In this document: positions 7,891 through 14,954 of the stretch, one piece after another | Layout: each line of letters begins with the position of its first letter | Numbering within the stretch: position 1 is the stretch's first letter | From: an uncultured Lachnospiraceae bacterium | GTDB lineage: Bacteria; Bacillota; Clostridia; Lachnospirales; Lachnospiraceae | DNA: 38,705 nucleotides | Assembly: GCA_910588215.1 (NCBI GenBank) | Contig: CAJUQJ010000039.1 | Location: 1-38,705 of the forward strand | Reading direction: 5' to 3' | Notes under the pieces: generated by a model | What the model saw: only the letters and a program-made list of their open reading frames with translations | Told to the model about the DNA's origin: nothing | Database searches by the model: none | Made by a program: the position numbers and the translations under genes

Positions 7891-8155
7891 TCAAACATAC
7901 CACTGTCCGCCAGAGCAAGGATCTCATCCACCGCCCGTCTGTATTCGACATTATCATCAACAAAATCTTCCAATATAATCTACGATCTGTTGTCTGGCCG
8001 CCTGTTCGTCATCACTGTATTCCTCAATGTCTTTCAACAATTCCAATAACTGCAGGACAATGTGATTGTCCCGGTTCACCTCAACCGGCGCTTTACGCAC
8101 TACATACACCCTGTCGCCAAATCTTCCGGACACAGAATCTTCTCATTTTGAACAT
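7891..8155 (-). pseudogene. frameshifted remnant of a small gene (unknown function)
   Basis: On the minus strand, an ATG at 8155 with AGGAG 5 nt upstream opens a frame that soon hits a stop. Skipping one base near 8143 enters a frame reading on from a GTG at 8133 (SGRFGDRVYVVRKAPVEV, then an acidic helical stretch). That frame stops near 7960 at a TTTT run; dropping one T restores a frame ending at 7891 with RRAVDEILALADSGMFD. The combined product would be ~82 residues, soluble, acidic and helical. Two single-base lesions suggest a decaying gene; sequencing error or programmed frameshifting at TTTT is possible. Family not recognised. It lies directly upstream of the ABC-F promoter. Confidence 0.5.
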
Positions 8156-8336
8156 AGTTTCTCCTCATTTTTGCCATAAAATGACACTATGCCCGGTAGG
8201 CCGATACCGACACCTTCTTGTGTGCTTCTCCTCATAAAGCATCTTACACGACATCGGTCTCGCTTATCGGGTATTTATTACCGAAAAAAAGCAGGACAGG
8301 TCTGCCTGAGAAAACACGATACAGGAGGTTACTGCC

Positions 8337-9008
8337 ATGACTTACCGGCACGAATGGAAACATATCATAAGCTTATCCGACATGATCATTCTCCAGGGAC
8401 GGCTTCCCACTGTCATGACACCGGATCCCTACGCCATAGGCGGAAAGTATGAAATACGCAGTCTATACTTCGACGATCCCACCGATAAAGCGCTACGCGA
8501 AAAATTGGACGGTGTAAACAGGCGTGAGAAATTCCGCATCCGCTACTATAACGGTGACACCTCCTTGATCCACCTGGAGAAGAAAAGCAAGATCGGCGGG
8601 CTGGGAAGCAAATCAAGTGCCGTCTTAACTAAGGACGAGGCGCAGGCGATCGCAAGCGGCGACTATACCTGGATGTGTCACAGCACGGATCCTCTTGTAA
8701 CGGAATTCTACTTTAAACTGTCGACACAGCAGCTCCGTCCCAAAACAGTCGTAGACTATACGAGAGAACCCTACCTGTTTCCCGCCGGCAATGTCAGAGT
8801 AACGATTGACTATAATATCCGCACCACTCTGCAGTGTACCGGCTTCCTGAATCCTGAATGCACCACCATTCCTGCAGGAACTGCCCCTATCATCCTGGAA
8901 GTCAAATGGGATGCTTATCTGCCCGATATCATCCGGGATGTGGTACAGCTCGGCACACGAAGCGCCAGCGCCTTTTCTAAATATGCAGCCTGCAGGCTTT
9001 ATGGCTAA
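8337..9008 (+). CDS. VTC-domain polyphosphate polymerase-like protein
   Basis: A 223-residue cytosolic protein with the VTC/tunnel-fold signature: YRHEWK at the N-terminus (R and E/K of the first strand), IRSLYFDD, a basic KFRIRYYNG strand, a LEKKSK strand, RVTIDYNIRT and a terminal ILEVKWDAYLPDII strand with a metal-binding glutamate. In yeast Vtc4 these residues line a tunnel that polymerises ATP gamma-phosphate into polyphosphate. AGGAGG lies 8 nt before the ATG. It is the first gene of a three-gene plus-strand cassette with DUF4956 and CotH proteins, an arrangement seen in other Firmicutes. Bacterial members may have activities other than polyphosphate synthesis. Confidence 0.88.
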   Translation: MTYRHEWKHIISLSDMIILQGRLPTVMTPDPYAIGGKYEIRSLYFDDPTDKALREKLDGVNRREKFRIRYYNGDTSLIHLEKKSKIGGLGSKSSAVLTKDEAQAIASGDYTWMCHSTDPLVTEFYFKLSTQQLRPKTVVDYTREPYLFPAGNVRVTIDYNIRTTLQCTGFLNPECTTIPAGTAPIILEVKWDAYLPDIIRDVVQLGTRSASAFSKYAACRLYG

Positions 9009-9042
9009 ACCAATTTTAATTTCATAGAATGGAGAACAGATC

Positions 9043-9714
9043 ATGACTTTTAACGATATTTTCAAATCAAGTTTCCTCAACAATATCACCAGCATCAGCA
9101 TTTTTGATATGATGTTGGCGCTGCTGCTGGCGTTCGGCGTCGGCATGTTCATCTTTTTTGTCTATAAAAAGACCTTTTCCGGCGTTATGTACTCTTCCAG
9201 TTTCGGCGTAACACTGATCGCCCTCACACTGATCACCACTCTCGTCATTCTGGCTGTAACTTCCAATGTGGTGCTTTCCCTTGGTATGGTGGGCGCGCTG
9301 TCTATCGTCCGTTTCCGCACTGCCATCAAGGAGCCTCTGGATATTGCCTTTCTCTTCTGGTCGATCGCTGTAGGCATCGTGCTGGCCGCAGGGTTGATAC
9401 CTCTGGCCGTTATCGGCAGCCTGTTGATCGGTGTGATCCTGCTGATCTTCGTCAACAGGAAAACACATTCTAATCCTTACATTGCCGTGATCAGTTGTAC
9501 CGATCACGCAAGCGAATTGCAGGTACATGAGTATCTGAAAAGTCAGGTGCGACGCCTCGTAGTCAAAAGCAAGACCGCACAGAAAAACGCCGTCGAGTTG
9601 AACCTGGAAGTCCGCCTGAAAGACGACAATACCGACTTCATCAACACACTTGCACAGATGGAAGGCGTAAACAGTGCCGTTCTGGTCAGCTACAACGGCG
9701 ACTACATGGGATAA
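9043..9714 (+). CDS. DUF4956 membrane protein
   Basis: A 223-residue protein: N-terminal cytosolic/amphipathic stretch, about four membrane segments (roughly residues 22-140), then a soluble C-terminal domain of ~80 residues with an alpha/beta, ACT- or ferredoxin-like look (YIAVISCTDHASELQVHEYL to GVNSAVLVSYNGDYMG). The core GMVGALSIVRFRTAIKEPLDIAFLFWSIAVGI is the DUF4956 hallmark. It starts 34 nt after the VTC stop with GGAGA upstream. Its constant partnership with VTC and CotH proteins suggests a membrane component of the same process, perhaps a channel or a regulator. Function unknown. Confidence 0.85.
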   Translation: MTFNDIFKSSFLNNITSISIFDMMLALLLAFGVGMFIFFVYKKTFSGVMYSSSFGVTLIALTLITTLVILAVTSNVVLSLGMVGALSIVRFRTAIKEPLDIAFLFWSIAVGIVLAAGLIPLAVIGSLLIGVILLIFVNRKTHSNPYIAVISCTDHASELQVHEYLKSQVRRLVVKSKTAQKNAVELNLEVRLKDDNTDFINTLAQMEGVNSAVLVSYNGDYMG

Positions 9715-9743
9715 CGGGACAGCAGACAATAAGGAGGTATCGA

Positions 9744-11465
9744 ATGTCTACCAGCAAACATATTGACAAGATCTGCTGCATTGTTCTGGCCGTCACGCTG
9801 GCTCTCACCCTGTTCTTTATGAATGCAGGCCGGCTGGGCGTTCAGACGGTGAGCGCCGCCGTTGGATATGCTTCCCGGCTTTTCCAGGATTCCGAAGTTC
9901 ATACGATCGACATTGTCATGGACGACTGGGATTCTTTTCTCGCAAATTGCACGGATGAGGAGTATGTTGACTGCACCGTTATCATTGACGGAGAAGCATA
10001 CCGCAATGTGGCCATCCGCGCCAAAGGCAACACTTCCCTATCCTCTGTGGCAGCCTATGGCAACAACCGCTACAGCTTTAAGATAGAATTCGATCACTAT
10101 GATGATTCTCTGAATTACCATGGGCTTGACAAGTTATGCCTGAATAATATCATCCAGGATAATACTTATATGAAAGATTACCTCGTCTACCGGCTGATGC
10201 ACGAATTCGGCGTTGATGCCCCGCTATGCAGCTATGCTTATATGACGGTAAACGGTGAAGACTGGGGTCTGTATCTGGCTGTCGAGGGCGTGGAGGAATC
10301 CTTTCTGGCAAGAAATTACGGAAATGACTATGGAGAATTATACAAACCGGACAGCATGAAGATGGGCGGCGGCCGCGGAAACGGGCGGGGATTTGATTTT
10401 GAAAACTTCGATCCTGACAGCCTCGAAAACTTTCCGGATATGCAAAATCGCCCTTATATGTCGAATCCTCCAGATATGTCAAATCGCCCCGACATGTCAG
10501 ATCCTCCTGATATATCAAATGACCCTGATATGTCAGACCTTCCGGATATGCCCAATCCTCCGGATATGTCAAATCACTCGGATATGTCAAACCTTCCGGA
10601 TATGCCGAATTTTCCAGGTATGTCAGGGGATGAGCGCTTCTCGAAAGGCATGGGCAGCAGTGATGTATCCCTTATTTATGCTGATAACGAGTTTGACAGT
10701 TATCCCAATATCTTCGACAATGCCAAGACCGACCCGTCCAATGCTGACAAAACAAGGCTGATCGAAGCGCTGAAAAATCTGAATGAAAGCGAGAAGAAAA
10801 CGCTCGAAACTACAGTAGATATTGATGAAGTCATCCGCTATTTTGTGGTCCATAACTTTGTACTCAATTTCGACAGTTACACTGGCGCCATGATCCATAA
10901 TTACTATCTGTACGAAAAGAACGGACAGCTTTCCATGATCCCATGGGATTACAACCTCGCCTTCGGTGGTTTTGAATCCGGCGGCAGCGCTACGGCTCTG
11001 GTCAACTACCCCATAGACACCCCTGTTTCCGGCGGCTCTGTCGATTCCCGGCCGATGCTTGCATGGATATTCGATCATCAGGAATACACGGAACTGTATC
11101 ATCAGTATTTTGAGGAATTTTTAAATGAATATTTTGAGAATGGCGCGCTTGCTTCCCTGATCGACGAGACCGCCCGGACGATCTCTTCTTACGTGGAAGC
11201 CGATCCGACGAAGTTCTGCAGCAACGAAGAATTTGAGAAGGGTGTCTCCACCCTGCGCAGCTTTTGTCTGCGAAGAGCGGAGAGCGTCTTAGGACAGCTG
11301 GAAGGAACGATTCCCTCTACTTCCGAAGGCCAGACGCTGGACAGTTCCTCTCTGATCGACGCTTCGGATCTGGTGGTCTCCGATATGGGCACTATGGGAG
11401 AGCACGTCACTCCGTCGGCTTCTGGTAGAAACGCCCGGACAGTTCCTCCGTACGCAGCGCATTGA
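9744..11465 (+). CDS. CotH kinase-family surface protein with hexapeptide repeats
   Basis: A 573-residue protein. An N-terminal hydrophobic segment (~10-27) is a signal or membrane anchor, so the bulk is extracellular. The CotH domain follows: VHTIDIVMDDWDSF, the RAKGNTS motif, YSFKIEFD, LYLAVEGVEESFL, and the metal-binding SMIPWDYNLAFGG motif after HNYYLYEKNGQ. Residues 231-296 interrupt the kinase fold with eleven six-residue repeats of consensus PDMSNx. SD AAGGAGG is 7 nt upstream of the ATG. Spore CotH phosphorylates coat proteins; the acceptor here is unknown. It is the last gene of the VTC-DUF4956-CotH cassette, and its last 59 bp overlap the convergent YitT gene. CotH members with collagen- or repeat-like inserts are common in clostridia. 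Confidence 0.9.
   Translation: MSTSKHIDKICCIVLAVTLALTLFFMNAGRLGVQTVSAAVGYASRLFQDSEVHTIDIVMDDWDSFLANCTDEEYVDCTVIIDGEAYRNVAIRAKGNTSLSSVAAYGNNRYSFKIEFDHYDDSLNYHGLDKLCLNNIIQDNTYMKDYLVYRLMHEFGVDAPLCSYAYMTVNGEDWGLYLAVEGVEESFLARNYGNDYGELYKPDSMKMGGGRGNGRGFDFENFDPDSLENFPDMQNRPYMSNPPDMSNRPDMSDPPDISNDPDMSDLPDMPNPPDMSNHSDMSNLPDMPNFPGMSGDERFSKGMGSSDVSLIYADNEFDSYPNIFDNAKTDPSNADKTRLIEALKNLNESEKKTLETTVDIDEVIRYFVVHNFVLNFDSYTGAMIHNYYLYEKNGQLSMIPWDYNLAFGGFESGGSATALVNYPIDTPVSGGSVDSRPMLAWIFDHQEYTELYHQYFEEFLNEYFENGALASLIDETARTISSYVEADPTKFCSNEEFEKGVSTLRSFCLRRAESVLGQLEGTIPSTSEGQTLDSSSLIDASDLVVSDMGTMGEHVTPSASGRNARTVPPYAAH
10434..10631 (+). repeat. eleven 18-bp tandem repeats inside the CotH gene
   Basis: 198 bp, exactly 11 x 18 bp, encoding PDMSNx-type hexapeptides. 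Units differ at several bases, so they are old or under selection for variation. The unit keeps the reading frame, so changes in copy number would alter length without breaking the protein. Confidence 0.9.
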
Positions 11466-12267
11466 CAAACGCAGCCGGATCCGCGTCTTTCACGGCGCGG
11501 ATCACTCGTTTGCTCTCCTCCTTGGAGACAACGGAATATACCACCTGCCGCTTCTGATGCTCATAAGATCCTTCGCCACTTAAGACTGTAGCCCCATGCA
11601 TGCTCGCCAGATTGATTGCCTGGCAGACCTCATTGGGCTTGTTGGTCACAATAAAGAGAGTCTGCTTCTGATACCGCTTATAAAGCATATGCAGGATCTG
11701 CGTTGACGCATATTGATAGATGATGGAATAAAGCGCCTTATCCATACCAAACAGCACACCGGCCACACCGATGATCACTATATTAAAAGCCAGAATAAAA
11801 TTCCAGGAATCTACCCCCTTTTTCTCGGAAAGATAGATAGAAATAAAATCCGTACCACCCGTAGTAGCGTTCATGAGCAGGCAGATGCTGATCACGAATC
11901 CATTGATGATACCGCCGAAAATACTGATCAGCAGAATATCATAAGTGATCGCCACCTGCGGAATGATGTCTGTCAGCACACTCGTCAATACGATCATCAG
12001 GCAGGAATACAGTGTAAACTTCTTACCGATAAACCGGAAGCCTATGTAGATCGGCACCAGATTCAGCAGCAAGTTTACCAACGAATAGGGGATTTCCATG
12101 TTCAGAAACCGCTCAAAGATACTCTGAATCAGAACCGTCAATCCCGTGGCGCCGCCCGGATACAGCCCGCCCGCCTTGACAAATGTTTTGATATTGACTG
12201 CCATAATAACCGATGCCAGGCAGACAACGATGATCCTCTTACCGTCCTTCTTCAGATCAAAGGTCAT
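11407..12267 (-). CDS. YitT family membrane protein (DUF161 + DUF2179)
   Basis: A 286-residue protein with five or six membrane segments over residues ~10-190 (GGLYPGGATGLTVLIQ and ATTGGTDFISIYLSEK are YitT hallmarks) and a C-terminal soluble DUF2179 domain (~215-280, TLFIVTNKPNEVCQAI and GSYEHQKRQVVYSVVSKEE). The family is widespread in Firmicutes and its function is not established; transport or signalling has been suggested. Length is normal. It is convergent with the CotH gene and overlaps it by 59 bp with no terminator between them. Confidence 0.92.
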   Translation of the reverse strand: MTFDLKKDGKRIIVVCLASVIMAVNIKTFVKAGGLYPGGATGLTVLIQSIFERFLNMEIPYSLVNLLLNLVPIYIGFRFIGKKFTLYSCLMIVLTSVLTDIIPQVAITYDILLISIFGGIINGFVISICLLMNATTGGTDFISIYLSEKKGVDSWNFILAFNIVIIGVAGVLFGMDKALYSIIYQYASTQILHMLYKRYQKQTLFIVTNKPNEVCQAINLASMHGATVLSGEGSYEHQKRQVVYSVVSKEESKRVIRAVKDADPAAFVNALRTEELSGRFYQKPTE

Positions 12268-12305
12268 AATGTTCTTCCTCCGTAGTCACCTTGATAACTT
12301 TTCTT

Positions 12306-12334
12306 ATTATAGGCTTGCCGATTTGATCCTGCAA
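12306..12334 (-). promoter_or_regulatory. candidate promoter of the yitT-like gene
   Basis: On the minus strand, TTGCAG (12329-12334), 17-bp spacer and perfect TATAAT (12306-12311). The start falls ~32 nt upstream of the ATG at 12267, and a GGAGGAAG SD follows. Confidence 0.6.
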
Positions 12335-12370
12335 TATGAAAAATAACGAAAAACATATCTTATGTCATTT

Positions 12371-12399
12371 TTGTGCAATCTGTGTTACCATGTTACTAT
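12371..12399 (+). promoter_or_regulatory. candidate promoter of the flavoprotein gene
   Basis: TTGTGC (12371-12376), 17-bp spacer, TACTAT (12394-12399). The start near 12406 would place the folded element 12431-12537 wholly in the 5' UTR. The -35 box is weak. Confidence 0.45.
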
Positions 12400-12430
12400 A
12401 TCGAGTTATTCTATCAGTTGAAATCATCAG

Positions 12431-12537
12431 GAAGCGTTTTGTGCTTTGGCACAAATTCTGCTGATCGCAGAGCAAAATTGGAGTATTCCTTCGGAAAACT
12501 CCTAAATTCTGCTCGCGTCCTCAGCGTAAAACGCTTC
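12431..12537 (+). promoter_or_regulatory. folded 5' leader element, cloverleaf-like, unknown
   Basis: A perfect 10-bp closing helix (12431-12440 GAAGCGTTTT with 12528-12537 AAAACGCTTC) encloses three further hairpins: GTGC-TTTG-GCAC at 12441-12452; an AATTCTGCT/AGCAAAATT stem with one mismatch; and GGAGT-A-TTCC-TTC-GGAA-A-ACTCC. The direct repeat AAATTCTGCT occurs twice (one strand of the second stem and near 12504), which permits alternative pairing. The closing helix ends 5 nt before the GGAGG SD of the flavoprotein gene. It could be a cis-regulatory RNA or an inserted palindromic repeat. I do not recognise a known riboswitch class. Confidence 0.55.
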
Positions 12538-12552
12538 GGAATGGAGGTAAGA

Positions 12553-13170
12553 ATGAAAGTACTAATGATCAACGGAAGTCCCCGTGTTAACGGCAATACT
12601 TCCATTGCACTGAAAGAAATGGAGCAGATCTTCGTACAAAACGGCATTGAATCCGAGATCGTGCAGATCGGCAATAAGGTGGTCCGGGGCTGTATCGCCT
12701 GCGGCTCCTGTGCGGAGAGAGGCCGCTGTGTATTTGACGACGAAGTAAACCAGCTCGCGCCCAAATTCGAGGCGGCCGACGGCCTGGTGATCGCCAGCCC
12801 GGTCTACTACGCTTCCGCCAACGCCACCTTGATCGCCTGTCTGGACCGGTTGTTCTACAGCACTTCCTTCAACAAGACGATGAAAGTCGGCGCAAGCGTG
12901 GCAGTGGCAAGGCGCGGCGGCTGTTCCGCCACTTTTGACGAGTTGAACAAGTATTTTACTATCTGCGGTATGCCGGTAGCTTCCAGCCAGTACTGGAACA
13001 GCGTACACGGACGCGCGGCCGGTGAGGCGGTGCAGGATGGCGAAGGGCTGCAGACAATGCGTGTTCTGGCGAGGAATATGGCTTTTCTGATGAAGAGCAT
13101 CGCGCTTGGGAAGGAGCAGTTCGGACTGCCGGAGACAGAAGACCGGGTGTATACACATTACATACACTGA
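12553..13170 (+). CDS. NADPH-dependent FMN reductase / iron-sulfur flavoprotein-like
   Basis: A 205-residue flavodoxin-fold protein: MKVLMINGSPRVNGNT is the FMN-phosphate loop, and ADGLVIASPVYYASANATL the second FMN contact. Cysteines at 47, 50, 53 and 59 form the compact C-x2-C-x2-C-x5-C pattern known from archaeal iron-sulfur flavoprotein (Isf), suggesting a 4Fe-4S cluster, although many clostridial relatives are annotated only as flavodoxin-family NAD(P)H oxidoreductase. The ATG at 12553 has GGAGG 5 nt upstream; the open frame to 12373 lies across the folded leader and is rejected. Electron donor and acceptor unknown. Monocistronic, closed by a strong terminator. Confidence 0.88.
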   Translation: MKVLMINGSPRVNGNTSIALKEMEQIFVQNGIESEIVQIGNKVVRGCIACGSCAERGRCVFDDEVNQLAPKFEAADGLVIASPVYYASANATLIACLDRLFYSTSFNKTMKVGASVAVARRGGCSATFDELNKYFTICGMPVASSQYWNSVHGRAAGEAVQDGEGLQTMRVLARNMAFLMKSIALGKEQFGLPETEDRVYTHYIH

Positions 13171-13249
13171 ATGGTCTGCTGCAGGACACGAAGTGTCACG
13201 TCGGCATAGCTGTTAGTGAAACGGACTCATTTCCTGAAAAAGAGATTGT

Positions 13250-13277
13250 AAAAGGGGCCTCTACGGCCCCTTTTTTA
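13250..13277. terminator. bidirectional terminator between flavoprotein and isomerase genes
   Basis: AAGGGGCC-TCTAC-GGCCCCTT, an 8-bp GC-rich stem followed by TTTTTT on the plus strand and by TTTT on the minus strand. It closes the plus-strand flavoprotein gene and is well placed to end the minus-strand carbohydrate operon as well. Confidence 0.9.
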
Positions 13278-13340
13278 TGTGAAATCTAAGAATCAAACTG
13301 CCCTGCATATTCTGTTAAGCGCCTTAGTAACCTTAATTGA

Positions 13341-14165
13341 TTAGTTCGCCTTCCCCACATGCCGCAGATATCTGACCGCCTCCTCATATTCCCCGGCGTC
13401 CTTCAGGTGCTCTGCATATACCGTCATATCTCTGCCTAGCTTTTTGGCAGACTGCATGACCAATTTAAGATCCAGCGTTCCCTTTCCCGGCATCACTTCC
13501 CGTATGACACAGGGCAGTCCTTCCTCCAGCACAAGATCTTTAGCATGAATGCTCTTAATCCTCGGCCCCAGTACATGAAAGCAGTGCCTGATAAAGTCTC
13601 TGCTGTGCAGATACAGCCTCGGACTGGATATCATATTGGCATAGTCCAAATGTACGGCAAAAGCTTCCCTGTCTATATCCTTGATCAGTTTCAGATAGCT
13701 TTCCGGAGAATCCGGCAGCATCCATGGCATCGGTTCCAGTGTATAGTATGTATGGGATGGCCTGACCGCATCTATGATCTCCCTGACCGTATCTACGATC
13801 AGTCCATAAGTATATGGGTCATAATTATCCGGATAGGCTCCGTCCCACTTTTCACCCCTGCATCCTGCAATGTTGACACAGCAGGCTGCCTCCATCTCAT
13901 CTGCAAGTCGCAGTTGCTCCTCGCAATAAGCAATATTTTTCCTGCGTTGTCCTTCATCCGCGTCCAGCGGATTCGACCACGCTCCTACTTCTCCCAATAC
14001 GAGGCCGTTATCCTTTATCAGCTTTTTAAAGTCCCTGCGCAGGCTTTCCGGTGCACTGCTGTCTATGGGGCAATACACCGCGTCATAACCCAACTGCTTT
14101 ACGACAGACAGCCATTCCTCCGGTGTTCTCCATTCTCTGCCGTCAATTCCTCCTCCAATCCGCAT
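13341..14165 (-). CDS. sugar phosphate isomerase/epimerase-like TIM-barrel protein
   Basis: A 274-residue protein of the AP-endonuclease-2 / xylose-isomerase-like barrel family. Expected metal ligands appear in order: Glu in YTLEPMPW (~143), Asp in VHLDYAN (~174), His in SIHAKD (~212) and Glu in VYAEHL (~250). Family members isomerise or epimerise keto-sugars, inositols or 3-keto-glycosides; the substrate is not readable here. It is the last gene of the carbohydrate operon, 24 nt after the SDR gene, which suggests a joint oxidation/isomerisation step. Cytosolic; no signal peptide. Confidence 0.85.
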   Translation of the reverse strand: MRIGGGIDGREWRTPEEWLSVVKQLGYDAVYCPIDSSAPESLRRDFKKLIKDNGLVLGEVGAWSNPLDADEGQRRKNIAYCEEQLRLADEMEAACCVNIAGCRGEKWDGAYPDNYDPYTYGLIVDTVREIIDAVRPSHTYYTLEPMPWMLPDSPESYLKLIKDIDREAFAVHLDYANMISSPRLYLHSRDFIRHCFHVLGPRIKSIHAKDLVLEEGLPCVIREVMPGKGTLDLKLVMQSAKKLGRDMTVYAEHLKDAGEYEEAVRYLRHVGKAN

Positions 14166-14189
14166 ATGATCTGTCCCCTTTCCTTTCCG

Positions 14190-14879
14190 TCAGGCTTCCA
14201 TCTTTCTTCCAAGATAATCCACATACCAGCTCTCCGGGACTCTCTGTCCCGTCGCAAGCTCATAGATTCCCTCTGCTGCCTCTTCCGGCCTAATCTGTGC
14301 CGATTCATGCCCCATATCTGTATCCATCCGCCCCGGATGGATCGCCAGCACCTGGAACTTCTCCTCCACACTCGCTCCTATGATCCCGGCCGCCTTCCCG
14401 GCTGCAATCTTGGAAAGAGAGTAAACCGGCATCCCATGCCAATGATGGTTCATCCTGCCTTCCGATGTAATTATGTAAAATCCCGGTGCAGCACTCTTTT
14501 GCAGAAGCGGGTAAAAGGCTTTCAGAACCAGGATCGGTCCTTCCGTATTTACGGCTATGGTTTCCCGCAGCACCTCAACGTCCACATCCATGATCCTTTT
14601 TACCTTATCACTTTCAAACAGCACTCCTGCATTGTTGATCAGCAGATCTATTGTCTCAAAGTCTTCTCCGACAGACTGCGCACACTTATAAATACTGTCC
14701 CAGCAGGAAACATTCATCTCGTATAGATGAAGCCGCTCGTTCTGTCCGGTCAGCTGTGCCAGCTCACCGGCACGCATTCTGTCCCGCACAGTCGCAATCA
14801 CTTCATACCCTTCCCGCACAAATTTATCGACAAGTCTTCTCCCTAAACCTCTTGCCGCACCTGTAACCAAAACCGTCAT
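14190..14879 (-). CDS. SDR family NAD(P)-dependent oxidoreductase
   Basis: A 229-residue Rossmann-fold dehydrogenase: TGAARGLG (6-13) cofactor loop, NNAG (82-85), catalytic Ser 139 (IITSEG), Tyr 153 and Lys 157 (YSLSK). The sequence stops soon after HPGRMDTDMG, shorter than the usual ~250 residues, lacking part of the substrate lid. SD GGAGGTG lies 6 nt before the ATG. Located between the sugar permease and the TIM-barrel gene, so it probably oxidises or reduces the imported sugar or its product. A T-D-M-G segment after the PG motif is typical of classical SDRs. Confidence 0.9.
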   Translation of the reverse strand: MTVLVTGAARGLGRRLVDKFVREGYEVIATVRDRMRAGELAQLTGQNERLHLYEMNVSCWDSIYKCAQSVGEDFETIDLLINNAGVLFESDKVKRIMDVDVEVLRETIAVNTEGPILVLKAFYPLLQKSAAPGFYIITSEGRMNHHWHGMPVYSLSKIAAGKAAGIIGASVEEKFQVLAIHPGRMDTDMGHESAQIRPEEAAEGIYELATGQRVPESWYVDYLGRKMEA

Positions 14880-14954
14880 CCTAACACCTCCGTAAATCCG
14901 TTTCGCGAAATCTCAAATCCGTACCTGCCCTGCAAAGTCACAACTTCGTGGCAG

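Noticed and set aside
10150..10590. Minus-strand frame over the CotH repeats (Tyr/Leu/Thr-rich)
   Set aside because: Its repeats are only the complement of the 18-bp hexapeptide repeats; no SD.
10434..10631. CRISPR-like array
   Set aside because: Units are contiguous 18-bp coding repeats without spacers, in frame within the CotH gene.
12373..12552. N-terminal extension of the flavoprotein by 60 codons
   Set aside because: It crosses the folded leader and lacks an SD; the flavodoxin fold begins at MKVLMINGSP.
13545..14726. 393-codon open frame on the plus strand
   Set aside because: It is antisense to the SDR and TIM-barrel genes, both of which have clear family motifs and SD sites.
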